A stretch of 8,244 nt of DNA from Bacteroidia bacterium. Lineage in GTDB: Bacteria > Bacteroidota > Bacteroidia > Chitinophagales > Saprospiraceae. Position 1 is the first letter of the stretch. Every line of letters begins with the position of its first letter. Shown here piece by piece: positions 6,167 to 8,244 of this stretch. The DNA is taken from positions 1-8,244 of the forward strand of contig JAUIIF010000176.1 of assembly GCA_030431945.1 (NCBI GenBank). The letters run 5' to 3'. A program made the position numbers and the translations under genes. The notes below the pieces were generated by a model, which was not told the DNA's origin, did not search any database, and saw only the letters and a program-made list of their open reading frames with translations.

Positions 6167-6210
6167 GGTAATTTTTTGGCGCGAACGCGGGTGCAAATAC
6201 GGTTGAAGCG

Positions 6211-6218
6211 CAAAGGTA
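6211..6218 (-). promoter_or_regulatory. Probable kdsA promoter, -7 element TACCTTTG
   Basis: Read on the minus strand, 6218-6211 is TACCTTTG, an exact TAnnTTTG match identical to the element before gldC. It lies 44 bases upstream of the kdsA ATG and supports the 6166 start over the longer open frame, which would include this site. No TTTG -33 box is seen at the ideal spacing. Confidence 0.55.
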
Positions 6219-6689
6219 CGCCGACTCCTGTGGAATGCCCCCTCAGCCTGCCTTTTCGTCATCATTGCCGGCACCTGCGGCCGCGCCAGATGATCCGCTA
6301 TACCTGAGCCGGAGCGGGGTGGGAAAATCGGCGCGTCGTGAACGTGGTTCCTTGACAAGGCAAAAAAGTGGGCAACGCCTTAGGGGGGGCGAGGCTTTTT
6401 AACCAGGTCCGGAGCCATGATAACCGCGGGGGATTCTCCCCCCGCAGGAGCAGCCACCTGCACCTCTTTGACTTAAGCGTAACCTTCCTTTTTTACCCGT
6501 AGAAAATAAGAAGCTTTTCACCGCTTTCGGAGGCATGGTCGCTAGGTGACTGGAAACTAGGTCCTTACGTAGCGAAAAAGTCACTAAGCCTGGAAATGTT
6601 AAAAAAAAAGCGGACAGAACGAAAATATTGCCCTATATTTACACCATATTAGTGAAGAAATATTCACGTTTAACCTAATTAACTACTTT
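6219..6689. other. Divergent gene-free region between kdsA and the PQQ-repeat gene
   Basis: No credible gene is seen here. The region includes a 17-base segment (6271-6287) nearly identical to an arm of the 1604-1682 hairpin, a G7 run (6384-6390) next to AGGCTTTTTAA, a GC hairpin at 6426-6445, an A9 run at 6601-6609, and a 5-bp hairpin (GTGAA 6652-6656 / TTCAC 6663-6667) in the likely leader of the next gene. TATATTTA at 6634-6641 is a one-mismatch -7 candidate for that gene, but no TTTG lies 19 bases upstream. Confidence 0.55.
6426..6445. repeat. GC-rich hairpin in the kdsA upstream gap
   Basis: GCGGGGG (6426-6432) pairs with CCCCCGC (6439-6445) over seven bases with a 6-base loop. There is no adjacent T-run, and it lies far from any stop codon (245 bases before the next start), so neither terminator nor leader function is supported. 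Confidence 0.5.
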
Positions 6690-8244
6690 ATGCGTATTGC
6701 CTCTATCTTGTTGGCTTCCCTGTTCCTGGGGATGTCCAGCCTCTCTTTTGCTCAGGTTCTGGAACCTGTCGCAGCAACGCCGCTTGAAGCGGATGCAAAA
6801 AAAATCTTCGTCAATACCACTACCGGCATTCCGGTCCTGCAGACCGTAAATGCTTACCTGGGAATGAGCCCCAAGGACGGGTCCATTATCTGGACGGTGG
6901 AACGGAACGCCGGAGCCGCGCTTACCGAACTGGCCGATAGCGACGCGGATACCAGGGATTTCGATGAAATCCCCAACACTCCCCTGGTTTTCGCCGGGGG
7001 CAATCTGCTCAACGTCATTACCGGTACCGTAATCATCGACGGTACGGAAAATGACCTGCGCCGCCTGCGCAGCTACTACGTGCTGCCCGATCAGGACCTC
7101 ATCCTCATGGAAATTGCCGGCAAAGGAGCCATCTTCCTTTACGGCATTGATCCTTTCGAGAACGTGCAGAAATGGGGCGTTCAGCTGCGGGAAGCCTCCG
7201 GCCTGTCCATGTCACTTTCTGAAGATACGTCTTCCGGAGACCTGAAGCCACAACTGAATGCTGCCGGGAACCTGATCTACGACAACGGTAAGTACCTGGC
7301 CCTGATCGATTTGAAGAGTGGTGAGTTGAAGTGGAACGAAAAAATCAACGCCGGCTACATTTTCACCAACAAGGCTGGTAATCGTATGGTGATTGCCGAG
7401 GCACGTGGCGGCCTCGGGGGCCTCATGTCCACCCCCGGTGACGATAGCCCCGGGCAAAAATTTGGTAAAAAGCTTCACCTGATCGATACGGAAACCGGCC
7501 AGAGTATCTGGAAAAAAGAAAAAAAGCTGGATGGTAACGTCCTTTACGTTACGCCTTACGACGGAGGATTCCTCGTCGTTCACGACGAAGGGATGAACAT
7601 TTACACTTTCGATGATGCGAAAGGTGACGGCCGCTGGAAGAAAGACTATTCTGAAAAGGGCGTAGTTAACGTTGAGCAGGGTGACGAGGGCCTGATGGTC
7701 TACTTTAAAAATAAGCGGATGCTGGTGGATCCCGTCTCGGGAGACGATAAGTGGAAGAAGGCTGAAAAACTGGAGAAAGAATCCAGCGGCTTTCTTTGGG
7801 GCCTGGCGGATTACGAGCCCGAAGTTCGTCGCGTGGGTAAGCATGACGTAACTTTCAATAACGGCTCCATTACCATTGGGGAAGGGTTTCGTGCCCCGAA
7901 ATATCCGTTTAACTGGATCATCGAAGAAGACGACCGGATCGTGGTGGTAATTCCGGAACCAACGGAAGGCAGCCGGATTGGTAAACCACGTTTTATCGCA
8001 ACGGCCATCGAACTGGGCGGCGATGAAGTAAAGACGAACCGCGAGTATTTCGGTCTGAAAAAAGGATTGGCGGCCTTCGACAAAGTAGCTAATGGCTACT
8101 TCTTTTATAACGACCGGGGGTACGTACTGATGGACTATTCCCCCCAGGACGGTTTCTCGGAGGTAAAGGACGCATGGTACCCCGACCCAACGGCAGCCCT
8201 GCGTACGCTGACGGCCATTGCCTCAGCTGCGGCTTGCGGATCGA
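6690..8244 (+). CDS. Exported PQQ-like repeat (beta-propeller) protein, 3' end missing
   Basis: Reading from the ATG at 6690, the frame is open to the right edge without a stop, giving 518 codons so far; the C-terminus is outside the window. Residues 1-21 form a signal peptide (MRIASILLASLFLGMSSLSFA, then Gln22), so the protein is exported to the periplasm or outer membrane. Four PQQ-like repeat cores of the form G-x-x-x-W are visible: DGSIIW (63-68), SGELKW (210-215), TGQSIW (269-274) and SGDDKW (350-355), each followed by charged residues. These repeats build WD40/PQQ-like beta-propellers seen in BamB-like and dehydrogenase proteins. No PQQ-cofactor or dehydrogenase residues can be assigned, so a structural or binding role is as likely as catalysis. 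The segment between repeats 1 and 2 is unusually long. Confidence 0.85.
   Translation, partial: MRIASILLASLFLGMSSLSFAQVLEPVAATPLEADAKKIFVNTTTGIPVLQTVNAYLGMSPKDGSIIWTVERNAGAALTELADSDADTRDFDEIPNTPLVFAGGNLLNVITGTVIIDGTENDLRRLRSYYVLPDQDLILMEIAGKGAIFLYGIDPFENVQKWGVQLREASGLSMSLSEDTSSGDLKPQLNAAGNLIYDNGKYLALIDLKSGELKWNEKINAGYIFTNKAGNRMVIAEARGGLGGLMSTPGDDSPGQKFGKKLHLIDTETGQSIWKKEKKLDGNVLYVTPYDGGFLVVHDEGMNIYTFDDAKGDGRWKKDYSEKGVVNVEQGDEGLMVYFKNKRMLVDPVSGDDKWKKAEKLEKESSGFLWGLADYEPEVRRVGKHDVTFNNGSITIGEGFRAPKYPFNWIIEEDDRIVVVIPEPTEGSRIGKPRFIATAIELGGDEVKTNREYFGLKKGLAAFDKVANGYFFYNDRGYVLMDYSPQDGFSEVKDAWYPDPTAALRTLTAIASAAACGS

Noticed and set aside
6167..6358. N-terminal extension of kdsA to an upstream ATG
   Set aside because: The extra residues are unlike KdsA, and the extension would cover the TACCTTTG promoter element. 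The start at 6166 gives the normal family N-terminus.
6399..6584. A 61-codon minus-strand frame in the region before the PQQ-repeat gene
   Set aside because: It has no domain, spans a GC hairpin and has low-complexity Gly/Arg content; nothing supports translation.
7212..7844. A 210-codon minus-strand frame inside the last gene
   Set aside because: It is antisense to the continuous PQQ-repeat reading frame, which has a signal peptide and repeat motifs; the minus-strand product has neither.

Overview
This window most likely comes from a gliding-type member of the Bacteroidota. It carries a recognisable gldC, a secreted protein with a CarboxypepD_reg-like N-terminus, Bacteroidota-style signal peptides ending in Ala-Gln, and TAnnTTTG-type -7 promoter elements instead of E. 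coli-like boxes. The moderately high GC for this phylum would suit a Lewinella/Saprospiria-like organism, but that placement is inference. No rRNA, tRNA, transposase, phage gene or CRISPR array was seen.

Layout, left to right. Positions 2-385 hold the 3' end of an ankyrin-repeat protein. 456-1604 encode an exported protein with a carboxypeptidase-regulatory-like beta-sandwich domain. A 22-bp-stem inverted repeat abuts its stop codon, followed by a TACCTTTG promoter element and gldC (1804-2163). The 476-bp gap 2164-2639 has no convincing gene. It holds several inverted repeats and, near its end, a good Bacteroidota promoter (TTTG-N19-TACCTTCG) for xylA (2640-3950, class II xylose isomerase with all expected active-site residues). 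A strong intrinsic terminator (4040-4084) closes xylA. Nine copies of a 7-bp repeat (4111-4173) then run to within one base of the start codon of a two-helix membrane protein with a PH-like soluble domain (4175-4705). Next comes a Kbp/YgaU-type BON-LysM protein (4809-5258), which is convergent with kdsA on the minus strand (6166-5357); a long hairpin lies between them. A 523-bp gene-free gap separates kdsA from the last gene, an exported protein with PQQ-like repeats that runs off the right edge (6690-8244).

Functionally this is mostly core-genome housekeeping: pentose entry (xylA), Kdo synthesis for lipopolysaccharide (kdsA), gliding/secretion-associated GldC, and envelope proteins. The genes do not form an evident pathway operon; most appear to be separate transcription units, each with its own promoter or terminator signals. 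I found no credible evidence of an undescribed multi-gene system. The points most worth a second look are non-coding: the heptamer array abutting a start codon, the long hairpin after the 456-1604 gene, and the inverted-repeat cluster upstream of xylA.
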